Source: Salivita marina
GTDB taxonomy: Bacteria; Pseudomonadota; Gammaproteobacteria; Pseudomonadales; Azotimanducaceae
DNA length: 64,000 nt
NCBI GenBank assembly: GCA_038144425.1
Contig: JAYQNS010000004.1
Coordinates: 682,001-746,000, forward strand
Reading direction: 5' to 3'
The position numbers and the translations under genes were made by a program. This document shows positions 34,644 through 42,881 of the stretch, piece after piece. The notes under the pieces were generated by a model. The model was not told the DNA's origin and did not search any database. It saw only the letters and a program-made list of their open reading frames with translations. Within the stretch, counting starts at the first letter, position 1. The number at the start of each line of letters is the position of its first letter.

Positions 34644-35843
34644 CTAGACAGCGCCGGCTTCGGGGCCAAGCCCCAGGGCCTGCGCCATGAAGCGCCGTCG
34701 CAACGTCGGTTGATGATCAAGGAAGCCCAGGCCCTGCTGGCGGAGCCATGCCGTGGGACCGGACGCAGGCGCAAAGCCTCGTTTCAGAGCACTGAAGGCG
34801 CGCAGCATAAGGGCATTATCTCGGCGCCGATGCCGCTCATAGGCCGCGAACTGGTCGGGGTCGCCCAGCGTGCCCTGGCGAAGCCCGGCCCGCAGCGCGG
34901 GCACGAGGGCCATCACGTCTCGCACGCCTAAGTTAACGCCTTGCCCGGCTAGGGGGTGGACCACGTGGGCCGCGTCCCCCAGCAGCACGAGACCCGGAGC
35001 CGCATAGCGCTCCGCGTGGCGCTGCTGCAAGGGAAAGGCCGCCCGGGGCGCCGCGGACAATACCGAGCCCAAGCGATACTCAAAGGCCTCGCTAAGCGCT
35101 GCGCAGAAGGCCTCGTCGTCCAGAGCTTCAAGCGCTCGCGCCCGATCTTCATCGGCACTCCATACTACGGAGCACCGGTGGCGCCCCTCGGCATCATCAT
35201 CAAGGGGCAGGAAGGCGAGAGGTCCGGTGGGTAGAAAGCGTTGCCAGGCCGTCGCCTCGTGGGGCCGCTCGGTCACCACCGCTGACACCACAGCGCGCTG
35301 ATGCATGGGTTCATCCCGCACCCCGAGGCCCGCAAGGCCGCGAAGCGGCGAGTGGCCGCCATCGGCGGCACAGACCAGCGCCACGGGCAGGGTCTCGCCG
35401 CTGGCAAGGGTCAGCTGCGGGGACGCCCCGAGGCTTGGCCAGCGAACCTGGGCCACCCGAGTCCCCCAGCGAAGGGGGACACCCCGGGCGCCGAGGGTCT
35501 GCGTAAGCGCCCAACGCAGCCGGTCGTTTTCCACCATGGCCCCGAGGCGAGGAAGCCCCACCTCCGCCGCAGAAAAATGTAGGGCCGCCGGCCCGCTATG
35601 GTCCCAGACTGTCATGTGCTCGTAGGGCGTTTGGGGCACCTCAACCCCAAGCCCGGCTAGGAACGCAAGCACATCCGGCGCGAGGGCCACGCCCCGACGA
35701 GGATCGCTCTCGGGCCCCGGGGCCGGTCCCTGATCGAGCAGCACCACGGGAACCCCGGCGTGATCCAAGGCCAGGGCGAGGGCGCAGCCCACAATGCCCG
35801 CGCCAATGACCGCCAGCGGAGGGGCGTCGGAGGCGAGACTCAC
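34644..35843 (-). CDS. FAD-dependent ubiquinone-biosynthesis monooxygenase (UbiH/UbiI/UbiF family)
   Basis: A flavin hydroxylase of the UbiH/COQ6 family acting on the aromatic ring of ubiquinone precursors. The 399 residues show the N-terminal FAD motif VIGAGIVGCALALAL, the CAADGGHSPLRGLAG segment (DG motif) near residue 165, and the second FAD motif GDAAHVVHPLAGQGVNLG near 295-312. E. coli has ubiH and ubiI in tandem between pepP and gcvT. Here there is only one, so regiospecificity (UbiH, UbiI or a broader enzyme such as UbiL/UbiM) cannot be assigned. It overlaps pepP by four bases. Confidence 0.9.
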   Translation of the reverse strand: MSLASDAPPLAVIGAGIVGCALALALDHAGVPVVLLDQGPAPGPESDPRRGVALAPDVLAFLAGLGVEVPQTPYEHMTVWDHSGPAALHFSAAEVGLPRLGAMVENDRLRWALTQTLGARGVPLRWGTRVAQVRWPSLGASPQLTLASGETLPVALVCAADGGHSPLRGLAGLGVRDEPMHQRAVVSAVVTERPHEATAWQRFLPTGPLAFLPLDDDAEGRHRCSVVWSADEDRARALEALDDEAFCAALSEAFEYRLGSVLSAAPRAAFPLQQRHAERYAAPGLVLLGDAAHVVHPLAGQGVNLGVRDVMALVPALRAGLRQGTLGDPDQFAAYERHRRRDNALMLRAFSALKRGFAPASGPTAWLRQQGLGFLDHQPTLRRRFMAQALGLGPEAGAV

Positions 35844-37180
35844 GACCCGCCTTCCGCCATCAGCGCCTCGATGGCATCGCCATCCCGGGGCGCCGCCTCC
35901 GTGAGCACCTCGTAGCCTGAGGCCGTGACCAGCACATCGTCCTCAATGCGAATACCGATGCCCGCGAGCTCTGGCGGCGTTTCCGGGAGATCGGCAGGGA
36001 AGTAGAGACCCGGCTCGATGGTCAGCACCATTCCCGGCTCCAGGACCCGCCAAGCCTCGCCAAAGCGGTACTCGCCCACGTCATGGACGTCCATCCCTAG
36101 CCAATGGGAGCAGCGATGCACCAAATACGGCATGGCGCTGCCGTCGGCCAAGATAGCTTCCACCGTGCCCGTGAGAACACCAAGTTCGATTAGCCCTGCG
36201 ATGAGTACTCGCTGGGAGGCCAGATGGGGATCGTTGAAAGTCGCCCCAGGGCGCACGGCCTCGATCGCCGCGGTCTGCGCGGCAAAGACGAGGTCATAAA
36301 GCTGGCGCTGGAGGGCCGTAAAGCGCCCGGAAGCCGGGAAGGTTCGCGTGATATCCGCTGCGTAGCCCTGGTACTCAGCGCCGGCGTCGATAAGCACGAG
36401 CCCGTCCTCAGGTAAAGGTGCGGCATTATCGACGTAATGCATGATGCAGGCGTTGGCGCCGCTGCCCACGATGCTGGGGTAGGCCGGCCCCGTCGCCCCT
36501 TCGCTCCGAAAGGCGTAGGCGATCTCCGCTTCTAGGACGTACTCCGGAACCGCCGGCGCCGCGCGCGCCATGGCGCGCTCATGAGCCAAAACGGAAATGC
36601 GCGCCGCTTCGCGCATAAGACGAAGCTCCGCGGGGCTCTTGAAGAGGCGAAGTTCATGGAGGATGTGCCCCGAATCGGTAAGCTCTAGGGCCGCTACGGG
36701 GCCCCCACGCCGGCTCCGGCAATCGTCAATCCAGCCCTGCAGCTGGCCTTCGAACACCTCATCGCTCCCCAGGGGTAGGTAAATCTGGCTGCGGTCCTCG
36801 AGCAGCCCGGGAAGGATGTCGTCGATATCGCTGAGGGGGAAGGCGTCGTCGAGGCCCAGGGCTTCGGCCGCCTGCTCGGGGCCTAGACGAGGACCGTCAT
36901 AGCGCTCCCGACGGGCGTCATGGTCCCGACAAAATAGAACCGTTTCCCCCGCCCGGCGGCCAGGCAGGAGCACTAAAATCGCGTCCGCCTCCTGAAACCC
37001 CGTGAGATAAAGAAAATCCGAGCTTTGCCGGAAGGGATAGTGGGTATCACCGTTGCGAAGCAGCTCCCGCCCCGCGGGAAGAAGCAGCGCGCTTTGCGGC
37101 GCCACGGCGTCAAGCACAGCCCGACGGCGCGCTGCATATTCCTTGGCGGAGAGCCCTTGAACAGGCTTCCTAGCCGTCAT
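35840..37180 (-). CDS. pepP: Xaa-Pro aminopeptidase
   Basis: A metallopeptidase that removes N-terminal residues ahead of proline. The 446 residues compare with 441 in E. coli. The pita-bread metal ligands are visible as LIDAGAEYQGYAADITRTFP in part (DAGAEYQGYAADITR), HRCSHWLGMDVHDVGEY, TIEPGLYFP and IRIEDDVLVT. The N-terminal domain has the FRQSSDFLYLTGFQE motif. Four-base overlaps join it to ygfB upstream and the ubi gene downstream, the E. coli order ygfB-pepP-ubiH. Confidence 0.97.
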   Translation of the reverse strand: MTARKPVQGLSAKEYAARRRAVLDAVAPQSALLLPAGRELLRNGDTHYPFRQSSDFLYLTGFQEADAILVLLPGRRAGETVLFCRDHDARRERYDGPRLGPEQAAEALGLDDAFPLSDIDDILPGLLEDRSQIYLPLGSDEVFEGQLQGWIDDCRSRRGGPVAALELTDSGHILHELRLFKSPAELRLMREAARISVLAHERAMARAAPAVPEYVLEAEIAYAFRSEGATGPAYPSIVGSGANACIMHYVDNAAPLPEDGLVLIDAGAEYQGYAADITRTFPASGRFTALQRQLYDLVFAAQTAAIEAVRPGATFNDPHLASQRVLIAGLIELGVLTGTVEAILADGSAMPYLVHRCSHWLGMDVHDVGEYRFGEAWRVLEPGMVLTIEPGLYFPADLPETPPELAGIGIRIEDDVLVTASGYEVLTEAAPRDGDAIEALMAEGGS

Positions 37181-37671
37181 GCTGTTGCACCCGGTTCAGC
37201 CAGATTCAGCACCACCACGCGCACGTGCTCTATGAGCATTTCAAGATTTTGTGCGTTCTCTTCATCATCATCGAGCTGATCGGACAGCTGAGCGATGGCC
37301 GCAAGATCCTCCATGGCTTCCCGGTCCGCGGCATCGAGCTGCCCGCCGCTCAAGCCATAGCCCGAAAGAAAGGCGCCGCAGAAGCGCGCGAGGCCATCGG
37401 CGCGATCTCCTAGGGGCGCCTCATCGTCGGGAAGCCAGAGTTGGAAAGACAGGTTTTCATCGGCAAGGGCCTGCCCCTGAGCCCCGGCGATCGCATCTAC
37501 GGCGTCGACGAGGGGCGCCTCGTCCCCAAAATGGGTGCGAAGCATTTCGTGCCAATGGGCCTGCGTCGGTGCCGCTTTACTAACGCAATAGACGCCACAG
37601 AAGAGCCCCTGCACCTCCATGGGGGTTGCGAGCGGGCTAAGGGCCTCCACGGCCGCATCAAAATCGCCCAC
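37177..37671 (-). CDS. ygfB: UPF0149 family protein (YgfB)
   Basis: A small helical protein of 164 residues of the UPF0149/YgfB family. Visible are SPLATPMEVQGLFCGVYC, LAFDL-like acidic helices (FQLWLPDDEAPLGDRADGL in part), FLSGYGLSGG and EEAQNLEMLIEHVRV-type C-terminal text (EENAQNLEMLIEHVRVVVLNL in part). In Pseudomonas the homologue influences ampDh3 and beta-lactam tolerance; its role here is unknown. It begins the ygfB-pepP-ubi-gcv run and is divergent from the zapA gene pair. Confidence 0.9.
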   Translation of the reverse strand: MGDFDAAVEALSPLATPMEVQGLFCGVYCVSKAAPTQAHWHEMLRTHFGDEAPLVDAVDAIAGAQGQALADENLSFQLWLPDDEAPLGDRADGLARFCGAFLSGYGLSGGQLDAADREAMEDLAAIAQLSDQLDDDEENAQNLEMLIEHVRVVVLNLAEPGATA

Positions 37672-37784
37672 ATTCCTGCTCCTTTCCTCCAGTTTTTAGG
37701 AGTTTAGCACGGCCTTCGGTGCGCTCTGGTGCGCAAAAGCAGACCTGCTATGATCGTCCCGTATTGCCGTCACCCAGGTCCCCC

Positions 37785-37994
37785 ATGAGCCAGCTCGATC
37801 TTGCCACGCTAGAGCGCCGCCTTGAGGAACTGATTCGCCTCTGCGATCAGCTTTCTCGGGACAACCAAGCGCTGCTCGCTCGCCACCAGGAGTGGGCCCA
37901 GGAGCGCGCCCGGCTGATCGAAAAAAATGAGCTCGCCCGCTCGAAGATCGAAGCCATGATTGGGCGCCTGAGGGGCTTGGAGCAAGACGGATGA
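37785..37994 (+). CDS. Small coiled-coil protein (TIGR02449 family) upstream of ZapA
   Basis: A 69-residue coiled-coil protein beginning MSQLDLATLERRLEELIRLC, all helix with heptad-like Leu spacing to the end (RSKIEAMIGRLRGLEQDG). It matches the TIGR02449 family found directly upstream of zapA in Pseudomonas and Xanthomonas; the sequence resembles ZapB/SlyX-like coiled coils. ATG 37785 is chosen because the family begins here. It overlaps zapA by four bases (ATGA), which implies translational coupling and a cell-division-related role by association. Confidence 0.85.
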   Translation: MSQLDLATLERRLEELIRLCDQLSRDNQALLARHQEWAQERARLIEKNELARSKIEAMIGRLRGLEQDG

Positions 37995-38305
37995 GCGACG
38001 CCAAAACTCTCTCGGTGCATCTCCTCGGCAAGGATTACCAAGTCAGCTGCCCCCCCGGGCAGGAGCGCGCCCTCGAGTCCGCCGCCCAACGGCTCGACCA
38101 GCAGATGCAAACGATCCGCAACGGCGGAAAGATCATTGGTCTTGAGCGCATCGCGGTAATGGCGGCGCTGAATCTCACCTACGAACTCATCGCGGCGGAA
38201 GATGGGCAGGAAGATCTGAAGGTCGATAGTCAGAGAGAGATCGATCGGCTCGCCGAGCGCGTGGGACAAGCCCTTGGTCAGTTACGTCAGCTAAAGCTCA
38301 ATTAG
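37991..38305 (+). CDS. zapA: Cell division protein ZapA
   Basis: An FtsZ-ring-associated protein that bundles FtsZ filaments. The 104 residues match E. coli ZapA (109). Visible are the N-terminal VHLLGKDYQVSCPPGQERAL, DQQMQTIRNGGKIIGLERIAVMAALNLTYEL in part (IGLERIAVMAALNLTYE) and the C-terminal coiled coil ending LRQLKLN. It is located just before 6S RNA, as in E. coli and Pseudomonas. Confidence 0.95.
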   Translation: MSDAKTLSVHLLGKDYQVSCPPGQERALESAAQRLDQQMQTIRNGGKIIGLERIAVMAALNLTYELIAAEDGQEDLKVDSQREIDRLAERVGQALGQLRQLKLN

Positions 38306-38330
38306 GGCCCCGGGTAACACGGTAAAACGC

Positions 38331-38336
38331 TATAAT
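38331..38336 (+). promoter_or_regulatory. -10 box of the 6S RNA promoter
   Basis: A perfect TATAAT lies 7-12 bases before the expected 5' end of 6S RNA and 26 bases after the zapA stop. No convincing -35 box is seen at the usual spacing. Confidence 0.65.
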
Positions 38337-38342
38337 CTTCAG

Positions 38343-38520
38343 GCGCCCTGGGATGTTCGCCAGCTGATGCAGCTCTCGAGCCTTATAGCACTACCCGGAG
38401 GTGAAGTGTTGAAGCCGGTGTGCATGTCCGCGCGTCGGAAAGCCTTTGGCCAGACCTGAACCTCCACCTTGGACCGCTGGGTTCAAGGGCACAGTCAGCA
38501 GCGGCATTCCCGGGGATTTT
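38343..38520 (+). ncRNA. ssrS: 6S RNA
   Basis: A small RNA that binds sigma-70 RNA polymerase in stationary phase by mimicking an open promoter. The 5' part GGGATGTTCGC and the 3' part CTTGGACC...GGGTTCAAGGG...CAGCGGCAT are the conserved gammaproteobacterial 6S segments, in the right order and about 178 nt apart. The terminal stem pairs 38346-38353 with 38508-38515 (8 bp). The context zapA-6S-ygfA is the classical one. The ends are approximate. The 3' arm contains the apparent ygfA ribosome-binding site. Confidence 0.92.
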
Positions 38521-38521
38521 C

Positions 38522-39127
38522 ATGCGCAACAACGCCGAGCTGGGCCGCCTTCGTCGCACCCTCCGCCGGCAGCGCCGGGGGCTTTCCCCCGAGTTTCGCG
38601 CCACCGCAGCCGCGAGCGCCGCCGCCGCGCTAGCCCGCTGTGCGCCGCCGCCGCCCCGGCACCTTGGGCTCTATAGTCCCAGCGACGGGGAGATCGATCC
38701 CGCACCCCTAGCCGCGGCCCTAAGCGCCGGCGCCACCCGAACCTATCTGCCCCGTATCAGCCCCTTTAGCCGGCGGCCCCAGCTACGCTTCGGAGATCCC
38801 GCATCCCTTGCCCCGGGCCGCTACGGCATCCCCGCCCCAAACCGGGGCCTGCGACCGGCCTGGACGCTCTCCTGGGTGATCTTACCCTTGGTGGCCTTTT
38901 CTGACGCCGGCGACCGCCTAGGTCGCGGCGGCGGCTTCTACGACAGCAGCTTCGCCGCGCACTGGCCCCACCAACCTTTTTTGCTCGGGCTCGCCTACGC
39001 CTTCCAGGGCTGCGCCCCCTGGAGGCGCGCGCCCCATGATGTGCGGTTGGATGCGGTGGTAACAGAGGCCGGCGTTCAGTGCTTCTCCCTCCGGGCGCAA
39101 CGCTTACTGGAAGCCGCTCGAGGCTGA
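38522..39127 (+). CDS. ygfA: 5-formyltetrahydrofolate cyclo-ligase
   Basis: It converts 5-formyl-THF to 5,10-methenyl-THF with ATP, returning a stored, inhibitory folate to the one-carbon pool. The 201 residues show RRTLRRQRRGLSP at the N-terminus, LYSPSDGEIDPAPLAAAL, and the signature GDRLGRGGGFYDSSFA near residue 137-152. LDAVVTEAGV is near the end. ATG 38522 is chosen because it begins the fold; its GGGGA ribosome-binding site is inside the 3' strand of 6S RNA. Convergent with ilvA with no bases between the stops. Confidence 0.93.
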   Translation: MRNNAELGRLRRTLRRQRRGLSPEFRATAAASAAAALARCAPPPPRHLGLYSPSDGEIDPAPLAAALSAGATRTYLPRISPFSRRPQLRFGDPASLAPGRYGIPAPNRGLRPAWTLSWVILPLVAFSDAGDRLGRGGGFYDSSFAAHWPHQPFLLGLAYAFQGCAPWRRAPHDVRLDAVVTEAGVQCFSLRAQRLLEAARG

Positions 39128-40651
39128 CTAGGCTAGGAACGCCTTATAGGCAGGGTTGTCCGTCTCTTCCCAGAAGCGGTAGCCCGTGGCGGAAAGGGCT
39201 TCCCGGAGGGCGAGGCGGTCCGCTGGGGGGGCTTGGAAGGCCACTAGGACCCGGCCCCAAGCGGCGCCGTGGTTCCGATAATGGAAGAGGGAAATGTTAA
39301 AGCGCGTGCCCAGCACACCCAAGAATTGACCGAGGGCGCCAGGGCGCTCCGGGAATTCGAAGCGGAAAAGGCGTTCGGGAATCTGGGCGGCGCTGTGCCC
39401 CCCCACCAAATGGCGCACGTGGACCTTGGCCATTTCGTTATCCGTCAGGTCTTGCACGGCGTAGCCAGCGCTTTGCAACTGGGCCACCAGGGCGGGGCGA
39501 TCACTTCGCTCGGCAATCTTCACGCCCACAAACACCTGGGCTTCGCCGGCCTCAGCGTAGCGATAGTTAAATTCCGTGACCGCGCGCTTGCCGAGCACCT
39601 TGGCAAAGCGTCGGAACGCGCCGGGGCGCTCGGGCAGGGTGACCGCCAGGAGGGCCTCCCGGGCTTCCCCTACTTCGGCCCGCTCGGCGACGTGGCGGAG
39701 GCGATCAAAGTTCACGTTCGCCCCGCTGTGGATCGCAATGAGGCGCAGTCCTGGCGGGGCGGCCTCCGCCCACTTCTTTAGCCCCGCGAGGGCCAAGGCT
39801 CCCGCTGGCTCGGCGAGGGACCGGGTGTCTTCAAAAACATCCTTAATGGCGGCGCAAATTTCATCCGTGGAAACGGTCACCACGTCGTCGACGCAGCGCC
39901 GCGCGAGCTTCCAGGTATGGGACCCCATCTGAGCCACGGCCACGCCATCCGCGAAAAGATCCAGGGATTCAAAGGGCAAGCGCACGCGTCGACCCGCCTT
40001 CCGGGCCGCCGCGAAGCAGGCCGAGCCCTCCGATTCCACCCCGATTACCTTCACCTCAGGGCGGAGGTATTTCACATAGGCTGCAATCCCCGCCAGCAAT
40101 CCGCCGCCCCCCACGGGGACAAAAATGGCATCTAGGGGCCCGGGGTGCTGGCGCAGCATCTCAAGCGCCACCGTCCCCTGCCCCGCAATCACCAGGGGGT
40201 GGTCGTAAGGCGGCACCCAGGTCAGCCCCTCCGCCTTCATGCGGGCTTCCGCAAAAATCCGGGCATCGTCGAAGCTGTCCCCGTGAAGAACGACGTTTGC
40301 CCCCCGGGCACGCACGGCGCGAATCTTGATGTCCGGGGTATTGTTCCCCATGACGATGGTGGCCTTGATGCCCAGCTTCGCCGACGCAAGGGCCACACCC
40401 TGGGCGTGATTGCCGGCGGAGGCGGTGATGACCCCTCGGCGCCGCGCATCCTCGTCGAGATGCGCCATCATGTTGTAAGCGCCCCGGATCTTGAAGGAGA
40501 AGATGGGCTGGAGATCCTCGCGCTTCAGCCAAATCTCATGGCCCAGACGCGCAGACAGGAAGGGCGCGGGAGACAGGGGCGTCTCCTGCGCCACATCGTA
40601 AACTTTCGCTTCAAGAATGCGCTTAACTGTTTGCTCAAGCATAATGCGCAT
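39128..40651 (-). CDS. ilvA: Threonine ammonia-lyase, biosynthetic (with two ACT-like domains)
   Basis: A PLP enzyme converting threonine to 2-oxobutanoate, first step to isoleucine. It has about 507 residues. Visible are LKREDLQPIFSFKIRGAYN with the PLP Lys, SAGNHAQGVALA, VPVGGGGLLAG and DIAVAGALA-type text (EPAGALALAG). Two regulatory ACT-like repeats follow from about residue 330 (TLPERPGAFRRF, FPERPGALGQFL), as in isoleucine-inhibited enzymes. ATG 40651 is preferred because GAGG lies eight bases before it; ATG 40642 (MLEQTV) is the alternative. Divergent from rpiA. Confidence 0.95.
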   Translation of the reverse strand: MRIMLEQTVKRILEAKVYDVAQETPLSPAPFLSARLGHEIWLKREDLQPIFSFKIRGAYNMMAHLDEDARRRGVITASAGNHAQGVALASAKLGIKATIVMGNNTPDIKIRAVRARGANVVLHGDSFDDARIFAEARMKAEGLTWVPPYDHPLVIAGQGTVALEMLRQHPGPLDAIFVPVGGGGLLAGIAAYVKYLRPEVKVIGVESEGSACFAAARKAGRRVRLPFESLDLFADGVAVAQMGSHTWKLARRCVDDVVTVSTDEICAAIKDVFEDTRSLAEPAGALALAGLKKWAEAAPPGLRLIAIHSGANVNFDRLRHVAERAEVGEAREALLAVTLPERPGAFRRFAKVLGKRAVTEFNYRYAEAGEAQVFVGVKIAERSDRPALVAQLQSAGYAVQDLTDNEMAKVHVRHLVGGHSAAQIPERLFRFEFPERPGALGQFLGVLGTRFNISLFHYRNHGAAWGRVLVAFQAPPADRLALREALSATGYRFWEETDNPAYKAFLA

Positions 40652-40729
40652 GCCGGCGGCCTCAGGGGGCGCAAGACTAAACACTCCGTTGCCCCAGAGC
40701 CAGCTCCCCGGACCTGCGGACAGAACGCT

Positions 40730-41407
40730 ATGACCCAAGATGAGCAAAAACGTCTCGCCGCGGAGGCTGCCCTAGAGGCGCTTCGGCCCGCCCTTGGGGC
40801 TGGGGTGGTGCTGGGCATAGGCACCGGGTCCACCACGAACTGCTTTATCGATGCCCTGGCGCCCGTGAAGGATCAGTTCGACGGGGCGGTCGCCAGCAGC
40901 GTCGCCTCCGCAAGGCGGCTGGAGGGCCATGGCATTCGCGTACTGTCTCTCCAGGAAAGCGGCCCCCTGGCCCTCTACATCGATGGGGCCGATGAGGCAG
41001 ACCACAACCTTGCGCTGATCAAGGGCGGCGGCGCAGCCCTGACGCAGGAAAAGATCGTCGCCAGCGCCGCGGAGACCTTCTACTGCCTTGTGGACGAAAG
41101 TAAGTGCGTCGAGACCCTAGGCGCCTTCCCTCTGCCCATCGAATACATCGAGCTGGCGGAAGCGCCCCTGCGCCGATCCCTGGCCGCCCGGGGCGCCGAG
41201 GGCACGCGCCGGGCTGGGGTCACCACGGATAACGGCCACCCTATTATCGACGTTCGGGGCCTGGATCTCCGCGACCCCACCGCTCAGGAGCAAGCGCTCA
41301 ATCAGTGGCCCGGGGTGGTGTGCAACGGCCTGTTCGCGCTACGCCGTGCCGACCAGCTGTTCGTTGCCAGCCCCCGAGGCGTAACGGTGAAGACCGCCCC
41401 CCGCTAG
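40730..41407 (+). CDS. rpiA: Ribose-5-phosphate isomerase A
   Basis: Interconverts ribose 5-phosphate and ribulose 5-phosphate. ATG 40730 gives 225 residues (E. coli 219). Visible are GIGTGSTTNCFIDAL near residue 29, the catalytic region YIDGADEADHNLALIKGGGAALTQEKI in part (DGADEADHNLALIKGGG), DESKCVETLGAFPLPIE and TDNGHPIIDV. Its stop overlaps the stop of the convergent FAD-oxidase gene by four bases. The rpiA/ilvA divergent pair is also known in Pseudomonas. Confidence 0.96.
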   Translation: MTQDEQKRLAAEAALEALRPALGAGVVLGIGTGSTTNCFIDALAPVKDQFDGAVASSVASARRLEGHGIRVLSLQESGPLALYIDGADEADHNLALIKGGGAALTQEKIVASAAETFYCLVDESKCVETLGAFPLPIEYIELAEAPLRRSLAARGAEGTRRAGVTTDNGHPIIDVRGLDLRDPTAQEQALNQWPGVVCNGLFALRRADQLFVASPRGVTVKTAPR

Positions 41408-42804
41408 AGGAGCTTCCCGGGGTTCAGCACGCCATCAGGGTCAAAGGCTTGGCGCACGGTTTTCATGAGGGCGCGCTCCGCTTCGCTACGAGAGAAATGC
41501 AGATAGTCTTTCTTCAGCAGGCCCACCCCATGCTCCGCAGAAATGCTCCCCCCCAGGGCCTTCACGGCGGCGAAGATTTCCGGAGAGACGCGGTGGCAGC
41601 GTTCGTAGAACGCCTCTTGGGACACCTCGTCAGGCTTCAAAATATTAAGGTGCAGGTTGCCATCCCCAATGTGCCCAAACCACACCACCTCAAGATCGGG
41701 GTAGGCCGCAGTCACCCGTTCGTCCACCGCCGCCAGGAACTCGGGCACCGCCACCACGGGCACGGCGATATCGTTTTTATAGGGCGTCCAGGCGGAGATC
41801 GTCTCGGAGATATCCTCTCGCAGCCGCCACAGGCGCGCGGCCTGCTCCCCGCTCTGGCTTATAACGCCATCGCTCGCCCAACCTGCCTCGAGGCAATGCT
41901 CGAACGCCTCAAGAGCTGCCTCCCCATCCCCTTCAAATTCGATAAGGGCGTAAAACGGAGCGGGCTCAGGGAAAGGGCGGTTGAGATCGCCCCGGGCCAC
42001 CACCTTTTGGAGCGCAAGCTCGGAGAAAAACTCAAAGGCCGTCACCGGCACGGCGCGCTCGAAGGTGGACAGCACCTTCATCACGTCGGGAAAGGCCGGG
42101 AGGGCCAGCACAAGCACGGACAAGGGACCCGGTGGCGTGGTCAGGCGGACCGTGACCTCGGTGATGAGGCCTAGCGTGCCCTCGGAGCCAATGACCAGGT
42201 GCTTCAGGTCATAGCCGGTGTTGTCCTTCACCAGGCCCCGGCCCAGCTCGAGCACCTCCCCCCCACCCGTTACCACGCGCAGGCCCGCGACCCATTGCCG
42301 GGTCATGCCATAGCGGATGACCTTAATGCCACCGGCATTGGTGGCCACCGAACCCCCAAGCTGGGCGCTGCCCGCGGAGGCAAAGTCCACGGGGTAGTAG
42401 AGGCCCTCGGCCTCGGCTCGGGCGGCCACCTCCGCGACGACCACCCCAGGCTGGCAGCGCAGCAGGCGCCCCGCGGGGTCGAAGCCCAGCACCTTATTCA
42501 TACGGTCAAAGGAGACTACAACCTCTCCCGCCGGCGCCACCGCGCCGCCGGAGAGGCCCGTGCGTCCCCCCGAGGGCACGAGCTTAAAGCCGTGCGCCCG
42601 AGCCAGCCGCACAAGGGTTTGAACCTCCCCTTCCGTCTCCGGGAAAACCACGGCGCTGGGGGCCACGGTAAAGCTTCGGGTCCAATCCCGGCCCCAGTGG
42701 GCAAGATCCTCAGGCGCCGTGCTAAAGCGTTCGCCAAAGGCCTCAGCAAGGGCCGCGGCTCCGGCGCTCGAGAGGGTGAGGGGAGGCGCTGCAGCGGTGG
42801 TCAT
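41404..42804 (-). CDS. FAD-linked oxidase, probable D-2-hydroxyglutarate dehydrogenase
   Basis: A 466-residue member of the GlcD/D-lactate dehydrogenase family with an N-terminal FAD-binding PCMH domain (LVPSGGRTGLSGGAVA near residue 75-90; GGSVATNAGGIKVIRYG near 150) and a C-terminal oxidase domain with the metal-binding WFGHIGDGNLHLN and SAEHGVGLLKK motifs. D-lactate or glycolate oxidation is possible. The divergent neighbour is serA, the arrangement known for D2HGDH in Pseudomonas, where the enzyme reoxidises D-2-hydroxyglutarate made by SerA as it regenerates NAD+. The specific assignment rests mainly on that context. Confidence 0.85.
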   Translation of the reverse strand: MTTAAAPPLTLSSAGAAALAEAFGERFSTAPEDLAHWGRDWTRSFTVAPSAVVFPETEGEVQTLVRLARAHGFKLVPSGGRTGLSGGAVAPAGEVVVSFDRMNKVLGFDPAGRLLRCQPGVVVAEVAARAEAEGLYYPVDFASAGSAQLGGSVATNAGGIKVIRYGMTRQWVAGLRVVTGGGEVLELGRGLVKDNTGYDLKHLVIGSEGTLGLITEVTVRLTTPPGPLSVLVLALPAFPDVMKVLSTFERAVPVTAFEFFSELALQKVVARGDLNRPFPEPAPFYALIEFEGDGEAALEAFEHCLEAGWASDGVISQSGEQAARLWRLREDISETISAWTPYKNDIAVPVVAVPEFLAAVDERVTAAYPDLEVVWFGHIGDGNLHLNILKPDEVSQEAFYERCHRVSPEIFAAVKALGGSISAEHGVGLLKKDYLHFSRSEAERALMKTVRQAFDPDGVLNPGKLL

Positions 42805-42881
42805 GGTCGGCTCTCCGGCCTATGCGCAGAAGGCCGCTATGCTACCATGGACGGCTTCCCACCCCCCTCGCGAGATCCCCC

